Source: Planctomycetota bacterium | GTDB taxonomy: Bacteria > Planctomycetota > Phycisphaerae > Phycisphaerales > UBA1924 | DNA: 45,558 nucleotides | Direction: 5' to 3' | NCBI GenBank assembly: GCA_024276195.1 | Contig: JAJRXR010000080.1 | Coordinates: 1 to 45,558 of the forward strand | Part shown: positions 35,303 through 44,744 of the stretch, one piece after another | Layout: each line of letters opens with the position of its first letter | How positions within the stretch are numbered: the first letter of the stretch is position 1 | Made by a program: the position numbers and the translations under genes | Notes under the pieces: model-generated | Told to the model about the DNA's origin: nothing | Databases searched by the model: none | What the model saw: only the letters and a program-made list of their open reading frames with translations

Positions 35303-38300
35303 GTGGGGCCTGCAAGGATGCTTCAACACCGCCGCGCCATCTCCGTGTTGACTCGACTTGCGCCAGTTGTGGGCGTGTTGCTATCACTCGGGATCGCGTC
35401 GGCCCAGAGCGATGAAGCGCCGGCGGTGGATGGACGCGCGTTCGGCGGGGTGCGCCTGCCGCTTGGGGTGAGCGATGGGCTGATCGGGTTTGATGCGCAG
35501 CGGGCGTGGGTGTGGGAGGAGCCGCCCGGCTCGGGCTCGCGCGGGACGAGGCGCCTGCTGCTCGAGGGCGATGTGCGGGCCTCGCTCGGGCGGTACAGCT
35601 TCCGGGCCAAGCGGGCGTCGGTCTGGCTTGAGAAGCTCGGCTCGGAGACGGGCGGGTCGGTGTATCAGGTGTATGCGCTGTTCGAGGGGCTCGAGACGCT
35701 CGAGGGCGACGCGGCGGTTGCGGTGCAGGCCGACCGGCTCCCGGTGCAGGGCGTGATCCGTTTGACCGAGCCGATCTGGCTGCGGACGGATCTGACGCGC
35801 GCCGTCCGCCCGGATGGAAAGGCGCAGGCGGCGTTTCTTGAGAGCGCCGAGCTGGCGTTCGCGCAGCGACTGACCCAGGCGTCGGGGGTTGACGAGTCGA
35901 TCCTGCCGGAGATTGCGGACGAGCCGGTCGCACGCCCGGGCGGGCTTGCCGACGCGGGGCGTTTGCGTGAGATGATGGGCAGCGGCGCCGACGGAGCCCC
36001 GCCCGCGCCGCCCCGGCGCGAGGCGGCGGAGGGCGAGCCAGCGGCGCTGGTGACGACCCCGACGGAGGCTCCGGCGCCGCCGATCTTTGTGGGCGATGGG
36101 GTGTTCTATCTGTCGGCGGGGGATCGGTTCTCGCTCCAACGGGGGGAGGCGTCCAACACGCTCACGCTCACGGGCGGGGTGGTGGTGCAGTATTCGGATC
36201 CGCGGGAGGGCAAATCGCTGCAGATTGACGCGCAGCGGGCGGTGGTCTTCCTGCGCCCTGGGCCTCTCGGCGAGACGCTCTCGAGCTTTGCGGGCGAGGA
36301 TGTGCTGGGGATCTACCTCGAGGGCGGGTTCCAGGCGAGCGACGGGACGTACACGGTCCGCGGGCCTCGGGCGTACTACGACGTGCAGCGGGACAAGGCG
36401 ATCCTGGTGGACGCGGTGTTCTGGACGTACGAGCAGCGGGTGTCGATGCCGCTGTATCTGCGGGCGGCGGCGATCCGTCAGGAGGCGGCGAACCAGTTCC
36501 GCGCAGAGAAGGCGGAAGTGAGCAACACGGGGTTTTTCAACCCGCACTTTTCGATCGGCGCCAGCTCGGTCAGCGTGACACTGAAAGAGCGTGAGGGGGA
36601 GGAGCGTCAGCTCGGCGGGCGTTCGTATGTGGACGCGAGGAACATCACGCTGCGGGGCGGGGGGCTGCCGCTGTTCTGGCTCCCGCTGTACAAGGGAGAT
36701 CCCGAGCAGTTCCCGCTGACGGGGCTGGCGTTCAAGAGCTCGAACCGGACGGGCGCGGGTGTGCTGACGACGTGGAACGCGTACTCGCTGCTGGGGATCC
36801 TGCCGCCCGATGGGTTGTCGGCGGATCTGCGGGTGGACGTGTTCACGAAGCGCGGGCTGGCGCTGGGGGGCAAGTACGAGTGGAACCGCCCGGGGCACCA
36901 GGGGTCGATCTTTACCTATCTGTTGCCGGACGATCGGGGGACGGACCTGATGCCGGGCGGGCAGGAGATCGACCGCGACGGGGAGTTCCGCGGGACGGTG
37001 CTGGCGCAGGAGAGGTGGCGGTTCCGGGAGTTCTGGACGCTGGTGGCGGAGGGGGCGTACTTCTCAGATGAGGCGTTCGTCGAGGCGTTTGACCGTGTGG
37101 CGGCGCGGACGCGGCGCGAGTACACGAACCGGGTGTACCTGCGCCGGGTTGAGGGCGGGGTTGCCGGGTCGATCGAGCTCAAGGGGGCGATCAACGATTT
37201 CATCCCGAACCAGGACATCGTGCAGGCGCCGGGGTATCTGGTGGACAAGCTGCCCGAGATCGGGGCGCGGATGGCCGGGGCGGATTTGTTCGGGGATCGT
37301 GCGCCCGGGCTCGTGACGCACACCTGGGAGGCGACGTACTCGCGGATGCGACAGCGGTATAGCGAGGTGGACGCCTCGGCCCAGGGCTTTATCACCGACG
37401 CGCGGGCGAGGCGGGCGCTGGGGATCGACGCGGACATGTCGCTGGGCGACCGGTTCCGCGCGATGGGGTTCAACGAGGCGTTTGTGAATCGGTTTGACAC
37501 GAGGCAGGAGCTGAGCAGCCCGCTGCGGGCCGGGCCGATCAACGTGACGCCGTTCGTGGTGGGTCGGTTCACGGCGTACGACACGAGCTTTGAGGTGTTC
37601 AGCCCGCAGGAGCGGGAGAAGAACCGATTGTGGGGGGCGGCGGGGGTGACGTTCTCGACGTCGATTACGCGCGTGAACAACTCGGTGGACAGCCGCCTGT
37701 TTGACCTGCACCGGATGCGTCACATCATTGAGCCGAGCATCACGCTGTGGGCGGCGGGGACGAACCTGTCGAGCGCGGCGCTGCCGGTGTTTGATGATGA
37801 TGTCGAGGCGCTGGTTGACGGGACGATCGTTCGGGTCGCGCTGAACCAGACCTGGCAGACCAAGCGCGGCGGCCCGGGGCGGTGGCGCTCGGTTGATGTG
37901 CTCAAGCTCAACACCGAGGTCGTCTGGACCAGCGATGATAATGATCGGGCGGGGACCATCCCGAGGTACTTCGGGGCGAGGCCGGAGCTGTCAACGCCCG
38001 GGGACCATGTGCGGGCGGAGGGTGTCTGGCAGGCGACGGATGTGGTGTCGCTCGCGGGCGAGACGATCTTTGACCTGGAGATCAACCAGCAGGCGAGGTC
38101 GGCTGCGGGCATTCTGTTCCGGCACACGCCCGAGTTCTCGTCGAGCGCGGACATCAGGTACATCAACTCGCAGAACGTGACGTACGGCGGCGCCAGCGCC
38201 CGGTACACGCTGACGGACAAGTACGACCTGCTCACCCGCGTGACGTACAACTTCCAGCTCGAAGATTTCCAGACGTTTGTCGCGCAGATCAACCGGCGGT

Positions 38301-38440
38301 TCCCGAACCTGACGCTCGGGATCGTGATCCGGTATGACAATGTCCAGGGCGAGACGAGCTTCGGGTTTACGCTGCGTCCGCTGGGCTTTGGTGGGCGCGG
38401 CGCTGGCCTGAGCGGGACGAGCCCGGGCCTGGGCGGCTAG
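35303..38440 (+). CDS. lptD: LptD-like outer-membrane lipopolysaccharide assembly protein
   Basis: A 1045-residue outer-membrane protein resembling LptD (OstA), which inserts lipopolysaccharide into the outer leaflet. Signal peptide ends near IASA-QS. A first OstA-like repeat region (about 45-180), a Pro/Ala-rich linker (about 230-260) and a second beta-taco region (about 260-440) precede a barrel of alternating aromatic and polar strands to the C-terminus. PRAYYDVQRDKAILVDAVF and PLFWLPLYKGD are the closest family matches. I see no cysteine in the whole protein, so the disulfides of E. coli LptD are absent. The GTG at 35303 has CAGG upstream; the ATG at 35318 gives a more typical signal peptide and is equally possible. 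It shares a CTAG stop overlap with pyk. Confidence 0.75.
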   Translation: MGPARMLQHRRAISVLTRLAPVVGVLLSLGIASAQSDEAPAVDGRAFGGVRLPLGVSDGLIGFDAQRAWVWEEPPGSGSRGTRRLLLEGDVRASLGRYSFRAKRASVWLEKLGSETGGSVYQVYALFEGLETLEGDAAVAVQADRLPVQGVIRLTEPIWLRTDLTRAVRPDGKAQAAFLESAELAFAQRLTQASGVDESILPEIADEPVARPGGLADAGRLREMMGSGADGAPPAPPRREAAEGEPAALVTTPTEAPAPPIFVGDGVFYLSAGDRFSLQRGEASNTLTLTGGVVVQYSDPREGKSLQIDAQRAVVFLRPGPLGETLSSFAGEDVLGIYLEGGFQASDGTYTVRGPRAYYDVQRDKAILVDAVFWTYEQRVSMPLYLRAAAIRQEAANQFRAEKAEVSNTGFFNPHFSIGASSVSVTLKEREGEERQLGGRSYVDARNITLRGGGLPLFWLPLYKGDPEQFPLTGLAFKSSNRTGAGVLTTWNAYSLLGILPPDGLSADLRVDVFTKRGLALGGKYEWNRPGHQGSIFTYLLPDDRGTDLMPGGQEIDRDGEFRGTVLAQERWRFREFWTLVAEGAYFSDEAFVEAFDRVAARTRREYTNRVYLRRVEGGVAGSIELKGAINDFIPNQDIVQAPGYLVDKLPEIGARMAGADLFGDRAPGLVTHTWEATYSRMRQRYSEVDASAQGFITDARARRALGIDADMSLGDRFRAMGFNEAFVNRFDTRQELSSPLRAGPINVTPFVVGRFTAYDTSFEVFSPQEREKNRLWGAAGVTFSTSITRVNNSVDSRLFDLHRMRHIIEPSITLWAAGTNLSSAALPVFDDDVEALVDGTIVRVALNQTWQTKRGGPGRWRSVDVLKLNTEVVWTSDDNDRAGTIPRYFGARPELSTPGDHVRAEGVWQATDVVSLAGETIFDLEINQQARSAAGILFRHTPEFSSSADIRYINSQNVTYGGASARYTLTDKYDLLTRVTYNFQLEDFQTFVAQINRRFPNLTLGIVIRYDNVQGETSFGFTLRPLGFGGRGAGLSGTSPGLGG

Positions 38441-40014
38441 CGGTCTTCGGTCGCGAAGCGGAAGCCGGAGACGAGATCACCGACGCGCAGGATGGAGAGC
38501 CCGTCCTGGGCCTGCACGGAGCCGAGGGGCTTGCCGGCGATGAGGACGACCGAGTCGCCCTCGCTGGCGAGGGCGTGCTCGACGACGTACTGCTCGACGG
38601 AGCTGGTCCATTGGCGGAGGGTGCCGCTGGGGCTCGGGTCGCGCCGGACGGGGATGACGCCGCCGAGCAGGGCCATGCGGCGCGCGGCAACGGGGCTCGA
38701 GGTGTACGCGAGGATGGGGACGCTGACATCGAGACGTGAGAGGTACCCGGCCATGCCCCCGGCCTGCGACCAGACGGCGACGAGCTTGGCGTTGGCCTCG
38801 CGGGCGATGTGCATGGCGCCGTTGGCGAGCGCGCCCGAGCGGTGGGCATATTCGGGCAGGCGGGGCTTGGGCAGCTGCGTGCGCGGGAGGTCGCCCATGC
38901 GGTCCTCGCTGACGGCGACGATGCGCACCATGGTCTCGACGACGATCTGCGGGTATTTGCCCACGGCGGTCTCGCCCGAGAGCATCACGGCGTCGGTCCC
39001 GTCGAAAACGGCGTTGGCGACGTCGCTGGCCTCGGCGCGCGTGGGGGTGGCCGAGTCGATCATGGTCTCGAGCATCTGCGTCGCCACGATCACGGGGCGA
39101 CCGATGCGGTGGCAGCGCGCGATGATGTGCTTCTGAGCCACGGGGACCTGGGCGACGTCCATCTCGACGCCGAGATCACCCCGCGCGACCATCACGGCGT
39201 CGGAGGCCTCGATGATCTGGTCGATGTTCTCCAACGCCTGGGGCTTTTCGATCTTGGCGATCACGGGGATCGGCAGCCCGACGTTCTCGTCCGTCCACGG
39301 GCGATCGCAGGTGCAGATTTCAAGCAGGCGGCGCTTGAGCGTCAGGATTTCCTCGGCGGTGCGCACAAACGAGAGCGCGAGATAATCCAGCCCGTGCTCG
39401 GCGGCCCAGTCCACGCAGGCCCAGTCGCGCTCGGTGATCGCGGGGATCTGGAGGTCTGAGTCTGGGAGGTTGATGCCTTTTTTACTGGTGACGCGTCCGC
39501 CGAACGTGACGCGGCAGCGCAGCTCGCGCCCGTCGATGCGATCGACGGCGAGGGTGCGGATGGCGCCGTCGTTGATGAGGACGCGCTCGCCCGGCTGGAC
39601 GTCGTAGGAGATGCGGTCGAGGGTGGTGTCGAAGACGGGTGAGGCGCCTTCGATCGAGGCGTCGCCGTGCCCGGGGCGGAGGATGATGTCCTGGCCCGCT
39701 TCGAGCATGATGCCGCCGTCGGGGTCGATGTCGGGGACGGAGCCGATGCGGATTTTGGGGCCGGAGAGGTCGCCCATGATGGCGATGGGGCGGTCGGCGC
39801 GCTCGGTGACGGCCCTGACGCGCCCGAGGCGGGCGGTGAAGTCGTCGAACGTGCCGTGGGAGAAGTTGAGGCGGAAGACGCTCACACCCGCGTGGATGAG
39901 ACGCTTGAGGACGCCCGGGTCGTCGGTGGAGGGGCCGAGGGTGGAGACGATTTTGGTTCTGGAGGCGTGCATGGCCTCACGCGCGGCCCATGCGCCGGGC
40001 TTGGTTGCGCTCAT
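38437..40014 (-). CDS. pyk: Pyruvate kinase
   Basis: Last step of glycolysis: phosphoenolpyruvate plus ADP to pyruvate plus ATP. The 525-residue protein has the substrate and potassium site RLNFSHG (48-54), GDLSGPKIRIG (81-91), the catalytic-lysine segment VIAKIEKPQALENI, the metal site MVARGDLGVEM and the C-terminal domain with SGETAVGKYP nearby. The start overlaps the stop of the upstream solute-binding-protein gene as ATGA (40011-40014), so translation is probably coupled. A later ATG (MHASRTKIVST) would match the usual pyruvate kinase N-terminus more closely. Its TAG stop overlaps the LptD TAG in the palindrome CTAG. Confidence 0.96.
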   Translation of the reverse strand: MSATKPGAWAAREAMHASRTKIVSTLGPSTDDPGVLKRLIHAGVSVFRLNFSHGTFDDFTARLGRVRAVTERADRPIAIMGDLSGPKIRIGSVPDIDPDGGIMLEAGQDIILRPGHGDASIEGASPVFDTTLDRISYDVQPGERVLINDGAIRTLAVDRIDGRELRCRVTFGGRVTSKKGINLPDSDLQIPAITERDWACVDWAAEHGLDYLALSFVRTAEEILTLKRRLLEICTCDRPWTDENVGLPIPVIAKIEKPQALENIDQIIEASDAVMVARGDLGVEMDVAQVPVAQKHIIARCHRIGRPVIVATQMLETMIDSATPTRAEASDVANAVFDGTDAVMLSGETAVGKYPQIVVETMVRIVAVSEDRMGDLPRTQLPKPRLPEYAHRSGALANGAMHIAREANAKLVAVWSQAGGMAGYLSRLDVSVPILAYTSSPVAARRMALLGGVIPVRRDPSPSGTLRQWTSSVEQYVVEHALASEGDSVVLIAGKPLGSVQAQDGLSILRVGDLVSGFRFATEDR

Positions 40015-41642
40015 GGCGCGGCTCCTTGCGCCAGACGACGATGGCGCGCCAGTTCGACGATCTCTCGGTAGTTCCTGAGAAAGTACTTGGTGTATGCGAT
40101 CTCGGCCCGCGCCTGGGCGCCGGGGGGGCGCCAGCTGTTGCGCACGCGCCCGTAGTTGGCCTCGGTCCAGGGAATCAGCTCGGCGGACTCACCAACCGTG
40201 TATGCGCCGTCGGCGTCCACGGGAGTGTCGGGCCAGGCGAAGTAGAGACGCTCCATCTCGGCGAGGACATCCGCGGGGAAGCTCTCGTCGAGCTTGGCTC
40301 GGGCGATCGCGCCCCAGGCCTTGCGGCACTCGGGCGCGATATCGACCGCGAAGCACCCCATCATGACCTTGACGCCGGTCCGCCAGCCCGGGTTTTCAAC
40401 ATCGGAGACGATCTCGAAGGGGTTGATGTGGTCAACGAAGTACTCGCTGTACTGCTCGTACATGATGCGCCGGACGGGCATGCGGCGCAGGGCGTTGTGG
40501 GCGGGGCCGAGGGGCGCGTCGTTGAACGTGGGGTTGTCGGCGCCCTCGGGCGAATCGAGCGGGGCGAACTGCCAGAGGGCCTGACCCTCGATGGACATGC
40601 AGAACTCGACGAAGCGTCTGGCGAGCTCGGGGTTCGGGGCGCCGTTGAGGATGCTGACGGGGTCGGCGTCAACGTAGACCGAGCCGGCGGGGTCGGTGTA
40701 GCCGACGCGCCCGCCGCCGACGGTCTGGGCCTGACCGCGCCCGTAGAAGTCGATCGCGAGGCCGGCGGCGGCCTCGCCCTGGGAGACGTCGGAGGGGGGT
40801 TTGGTGGAGCTGCTCGTGAAGTAGCGTGTGTTGCCGCTCATGGCGCGGAGGATGCGCCAGCCCTCGTCCCAGCCGGAGTTGCCGAGGATGGAATCGAAGG
40901 TGGTGGTGATGGAGCCGGACTGGCGTGGATCGGCCAGGGCGATCCAGCCGACGAGGCGTGGGTCTGTGAGGTCGTCGAAGGTGTCGGGCTCGTCGATGGC
41001 GAGGTCTTGGAAGACGTCGCGGTTGAAGACGATGCCGAAGGAACTCAGGGCGGTGCCGAGCCAGTGCTGGTCGGGGTCGTAGAGCTTCTGCGGGCCGATT
41101 TTATTCTCGCCGAACCATTCATCGAGCTGGGCGTGTGTAAAGCCGGCGGGGGCCGAGAGGCTGACGGTGACGTCGCTCTGGAAACGGATGGTGGTGGAGC
41201 CGGTCTCGGAGCGTCTGTCGATGTGCTTGGCGAAGTCGCGTTTGAGGAGGTTGTGGTCGAAGGAGCCGCCGCCGAGCATGACATCGAGGCCGACGCTGCC
41301 CGGGCTGAGCCAGAGGCGTTGGTGCTGGTCGATGGTCCAGGAGGCGTCATTGTCGAGGTTTTTGACGACGGAGAGGAACTGGGCCTCGAGTTGTTTGCGG
41401 ATCTCGCTGGTGCCGCCCGGGGTGCGCCAGTCGATGCGGGCGGGCTCGCCGTACTCTCGCTCGTGCCAGGCGGCGAAGGCGCGTCCGAACTCGTCGCGGA
41501 TCTGCTGGACGTGCGGGGTGACAACAATCAGCGACGGTGCGGACTCGGGGATGGACGAACGCTCGCGCGAGAGGCTCAGGGCAAAGGGGGTCCCGATGAT
41601 GGCGGCAAGAAGCAGGAAGATGACCGAGCTGGCGCCTCGCAT
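40011..41642 (-). CDS. ABC-type extracellular solute-binding protein, membrane-anchored or secreted
   Basis: A 543-residue type II periplasmic-binding-fold protein. An N-terminal hydrophobic segment (about 5-25, VIFLLLAAIIGTPFALSL) has no lipobox, so it is a signal peptide or a retained anchor. The mature part has features of the iron/oligo-anion-binding group (IDWRTPGGTSEIRKQLEA, FGIVFNRDVF, WIALADPRQSGS, AAAGLAIDFYG, DPVSILNGAPNPELARRFVEF). It is long for the group, with about 150 additional C-terminal residues after QALWQF. No permease or ATPase gene is adjacent. Its stop codon overlaps the pyruvate kinase start. Ligand unknown; an iron or polyol-phosphate ligand would be guesswork. Confidence 0.82.
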   Translation of the reverse strand: MRGASSVIFLLLAAIIGTPFALSLSRERSSIPESAPSLIVVTPHVQQIRDEFGRAFAAWHEREYGEPARIDWRTPGGTSEIRKQLEAQFLSVVKNLDNDASWTIDQHQRLWLSPGSVGLDVMLGGGSFDHNLLKRDFAKHIDRRSETGSTTIRFQSDVTVSLSAPAGFTHAQLDEWFGENKIGPQKLYDPDQHWLGTALSSFGIVFNRDVFQDLAIDEPDTFDDLTDPRLVGWIALADPRQSGSITTTFDSILGNSGWDEGWRILRAMSGNTRYFTSSSTKPPSDVSQGEAAAGLAIDFYGRGQAQTVGGGRVGYTDPAGSVYVDADPVSILNGAPNPELARRFVEFCMSIEGQALWQFAPLDSPEGADNPTFNDAPLGPAHNALRRMPVRRIMYEQYSEYFVDHINPFEIVSDVENPGWRTGVKVMMGCFAVDIAPECRKAWGAIARAKLDESFPADVLAEMERLYFAWPDTPVDADGAYTVGESAELIPWTEANYGRVRNSWRPPGAQARAEIAYTKYFLRNYREIVELARHRRLAQGAAP

Positions 41643-41690
41643 GATCGCCAGTGTAGCCCGGAGCGGGTTTGCCCGGACTGGAGGTGTGGC

Positions 41691-42437
41691 GTGACAGACA
41701 GACCGGTCGCGATCATCACCGGCGCGGGCTCTGGGATCGGGCGGAGCGTCGCGGAGAATCTGGCTGGGCGTGGGTACCGCCTGGTCTTGGCAGGGCGACG
41801 CGAGAGCGCCCTCCGGGAGACGGGCGCCCTTTTGCCCGGGAGCGAGGGGCAGGACTGGGCAGCGATCCGGGCGGATATTGCTCAGACCCAAGACTGCGAG
41901 GGGCTGATCCGGGCGTGCGCCGAGCGGTTCGGGCGGTTGGATGGTCTGGTGAACAACGCCGGGTATGCGCCGCTGGCGGCGATGGGCGAGATCGACGCGG
42001 ACCAGATCGAGCGGATCTTCCGGGTCAACACGCTCGGGCCGACGCAGCTTGTCCGGGCGGCGTGGGCGTTGCTCGCTGGGAGCGCATCACCCCGGATCGT
42101 GAGTGTGTCGAGCCTGGCGAGCCGAGACCCGTTCCCCGGATTGGGGGTCTACGGGGGCGCCAAGGCGGCGCTCAACCTGCTGGCGCTGGCGTGGACGCGC
42201 GAGGGGGAGTCGATCGGGGTGCGGGCGTTTTGTGTGGCGCCGGGGGCTGTGGAGACGGGGATGCTCCGGTCGATCATCAGCGAGGACGACCTCCCCCCGG
42301 ACCAGTGCCTCAGCCCCGAGAGCGTGGCTCGCGTCATTGTCTCGTGCGTTGTGGGCGAGCGAGACGACCTGGCGGGGCGGACCATTGTCTTGCCCGGGCC
42401 CGGGCAGGGCGAGCTGATCCACGATCCGACCGCGTAA
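41691..42437 (+). CDS. Short-chain dehydrogenase/reductase
   Basis: A 248-residue classical SDR: cofactor motif TGAGSGIG (10-17), NNAG (88-91), catalytic Ser in VSVSS (about 138-141) and YGGAK (Y154, K158). R36-R37 after the second strand (LAGRR) favours NADP(H). The ending PGPGQGELIHDPTA replaces the usual substrate-loop tail. Substrate unknown; FabG-like, sepiapterin-reductase-like and sugar-oxidising activities are all possible. The start is a GTG with GGAGGT five bases upstream. It diverges from the solute-binding gene with only 48 bases between starts, so the two promoters must overlap. Confidence 0.9.
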   Translation: MTDRPVAIITGAGSGIGRSVAENLAGRGYRLVLAGRRESALRETGALLPGSEGQDWAAIRADIAQTQDCEGLIRACAERFGRLDGLVNNAGYAPLAAMGEIDADQIERIFRVNTLGPTQLVRAAWALLAGSASPRIVSVSSLASRDPFPGLGVYGGAKAALNLLALAWTREGESIGVRAFCVAPGAVETGMLRSIISEDDLPPDQCLSPESVARVIVSCVVGERDDLAGRTIVLPGPGQGELIHDPTA

Positions 42438-42470
42438 CTGGGGATGTGTTTGCGCGTACCCTGTGGAGTC

Positions 42471-43388
42471 ATGACAGACGCCGAGCAGAGCACGGGCGGG
42501 GACACGGGGGGCGGGTCGGGGTCGCTGTGGGTCTCGGCGGCGGTTGTCGGCGCGATCGCGGTGCTGACCGCGGCGATCGCGCTCGGCGGCGTCCTGCTTC
42601 GTGAACGCCCGTACACCTACGACCTGAGTACGCCCGAGGACGCGATGGCCAGCGCCCGCCTCATGCTCGAGCGGGGCGATGCGCGCCGCCTGGGTGATCT
42701 GATCGAGGCGAGCAACGAGAACGAGCGCCGTCTGTACCGCCAGCTCGGCGCAGCGCTCGGGCATCTGCAGGATCTGGCGATCACGGTGCGCGAGGAGATG
42801 CCCGAGGAGCTGGCCCGGTATCAGAAGGATCTGGAGGATGCGGCGGCGCGGGGCGAGCCGGTGACGTTCTTTGACCGCATCGCGGCGCGACGGCGCGGCG
42901 AGATCAAACGCGCGCCGGACCAGCGCGGCGCCGAGATATTCCGGGGCAGCCCGGCGCGGGCGCGGATCAACGCGGTGCTGCAGGGGATGATGGCGGATCC
43001 GTATGTGTGGATCGAGTCATCGGAAGAGCGACTGACGTTCGCCGAGATGGACGAGGACATGGTGGCGCTGCTGTGGGATGAGCGTCCGGTCCCGCCGCTG
43101 GGGTGGGTGATGCGCCGCCAGACGGACGGGCGTTGGCAGCTGGTGCTGCCGCTGCATGCGCCGGGGATCTCGCAGGCAGCGCCGCAGAGCGATGATGAGT
43201 TCTTGATCTGGGGGAGCCTGCTCGCGTCGCTGGACAACGTGCTCGTCGAGCTGGACGAGGAGATCCGCGCGGGCAGACACAGCACCTTCGAGAGCGTGTC
43301 GGATTCGATGTTCGAGAAGATCGCCATCCCGGCGGTGATGATTATGTACGCCTACGGGCAGGCCATGGAGGCCCGCGGAGAACCGTAG
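42471..43388 (+). CDS. Single-pass membrane protein of unknown function
   Basis: A 305-residue protein. A Gly/Ser-rich start is followed by one membrane helix (about 19-43), then a charged, mostly helical region (about 50-160: DAMASARLMLERGDARRLGDLIEAS), and a mixed region with the aromatic strand WVMRRQTDGRWQLVLPLHAP (about 220-240). The sequence resembles small envelope proteins that follow TPR-like counts of events, but I recognise no family. GGAG lies two bases before the ATG, closer than ideal. It sits between an SDR gene and cinA on the same strand with short gaps, so may share their transcript. Confidence 0.7.
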   Translation: MTDAEQSTGGDTGGGSGSLWVSAAVVGAIAVLTAAIALGGVLLRERPYTYDLSTPEDAMASARLMLERGDARRLGDLIEASNENERRLYRQLGAALGHLQDLAITVREEMPEELARYQKDLEDAAARGEPVTFFDRIAARRRGEIKRAPDQRGAEIFRGSPARARINAVLQGMMADPYVWIESSEERLTFAEMDEDMVALLWDERPVPPLGWVMRRQTDGRWQLVLPLHAPGISQAAPQSDDEFLIWGSLLASLDNVLVELDEEIRAGRHSTFESVSDSMFEKIAIPAVMIMYAYGQAMEARGEP

Positions 43389-43412
43389 CGGACGCGCCCA
43401 TAAACTCGCGGC

Positions 43413-44744
43413 ATGAGCGAACCGCACCGGACCGCCTCGATTCTTGCGATCGGCGACGAGCTGATCCTCGGGCAGAAACTCGACACCAACTCGCGGTGGA
43501 TTGCGGACCGCCTGACCGGGCGATCGGTCCGGGTTGTTGAGCACGCAACGGTTGATGACGACGAGCGCCAGATCGCGGGGGCGTTGGCACGCCTGGTCCT
43601 GGGCGCTGATCTGATTGTGTGCACGGGCGGGCTCGGGCCGACGGCGGATGATCTGACGCGCCGTGGGCTTGCGCTGGCGATGGGGGAGGAGCTGGTTGAG
43701 GACGCGGACGCGGTTGGCGAGATCGAATCGTGGTTCAGGGGGCGCGGGCGTGACATGCCCGAGACCAACCGGGGGCAGGCGATGCGCCCAGAGAGCGCAC
43801 GGCGGCTGACCAACCTCAACGGGACGGCGCCGGGGCTGGCGGGGACGATCCGCGATGGGGAGCGAAGGTGCGAGGTGTACTGCTTGCCGGGGCCGCCCGG
43901 GGAGATGCGCCCGATGTATGAGGCGGAGGTCGAGGCAAGCCTGCGCCCGGAGGCGGGGCGGGTTGTGCGGACGCGGATGATGCACACGTTCGGGCTGGGC
44001 GAGTCGGAGGTGGCGCGGCGCCTCGGGGAGTTGATGGAGCGTGGGCGGACGCCGCTGGTGGGGACGACGGCGTCGGGGGGGGTGGTGACGTGCCGCCTGC
44101 GGTTTGACGCCGGGGCCTCGGAGGACGAGGCGGAGGCGGCGCTGGGCCAGACCGAGCGGCTGGTCCGCGAGCACCTGGGCGAGGCGGTGTTCGCAACGGG
44201 AGGCGAAGCGGACGGGGCGCTTGAACGCTGCGTGGTCGGGCTGTTGCGATCGCGTTCAGAACGTCTGGTTGTCAGTGAGAGCTGCACGGGGGGGCTGCTG
44301 GGCGAGATGGTGACGCGAGTGCCCGGGGCCTCGGGCGTGTTTGTGGGTGGGTGGTTGACGTACACGGATGCGATGAAGACGGCGCAGCTGGGTGTGCAGG
44401 CGGAACTGGTGCGCGAGCACGGCGCGGTGAGCGGCCCGGTCGCTCTGGCGATGGCGCGCGGGGCGCTGCTGGGCGCCGAAGCGGCGGGCGGGAGCGAGCA
44501 CGCGCTGGCGATTACGGGCATCGCAGGACCCGGCGGCGGGACGAAGGACAAGCCCGTCGGCACGGTCTGGATCGCGCTCGCGTCGTCCGGCGAGACCGAC
44601 GACGTGCGCATGTTCCGCTTTGGGGGCGGGCGCGAGGCGGTGCGGGCGTGGTCGGCGCGCACGGCCCTTGGGCTGCTCCGTCTGAGGCTCGCGGGGGTTT
44701 GCACTCCTTTGCTCGGGCAGGTCGATCCGCCTCAGGGAGACTGA
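43413..44744 (+). CDS. cinA: CinA: nucleotide-processing protein with N-terminal COG1058 and C-terminal PncC domains
   Basis: A 443-residue full-length CinA. The N-terminal MoaB/MogA-like (COG1058) domain has AIGDELILGQKLDTNS (12-27), CTGGLGPTADD and LPGPPGEMRPM. The C-terminal nicotinamide-nucleotide amidase (PncC) domain starts near SERLVVSESCTGGLLGEM, with the catalytic Ser in SESCTGG, and continues AITGIAGPGGGTKDKPVGTVW. Two-domain CinA cleaves ADP-ribose and deamidates NMN, recycling pyridine nucleotides, including the NMN that LigA releases. The ATG at 43413 is 24 bases after the preceding gene. Its last 13 bases overlap the convergent PH-domain gene. Confidence 0.95.
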   Translation: MSEPHRTASILAIGDELILGQKLDTNSRWIADRLTGRSVRVVEHATVDDDERQIAGALARLVLGADLIVCTGGLGPTADDLTRRGLALAMGEELVEDADAVGEIESWFRGRGRDMPETNRGQAMRPESARRLTNLNGTAPGLAGTIRDGERRCEVYCLPGPPGEMRPMYEAEVEASLRPEAGRVVRTRMMHTFGLGESEVARRLGELMERGRTPLVGTTASGGVVTCRLRFDAGASEDEAEAALGQTERLVREHLGEAVFATGGEADGALERCVVGLLRSRSERLVVSESCTGGLLGEMVTRVPGASGVFVGGWLTYTDAMKTAQLGVQAELVREHGAVSGPVALAMARGALLGAEAAGGSEHALAITGIAGPGGGTKDKPVGTVWIALASSGETDDVRMFRFGGGREAVRAWSARTALGLLRLRLAGVCTPLLGQVDPPQGD

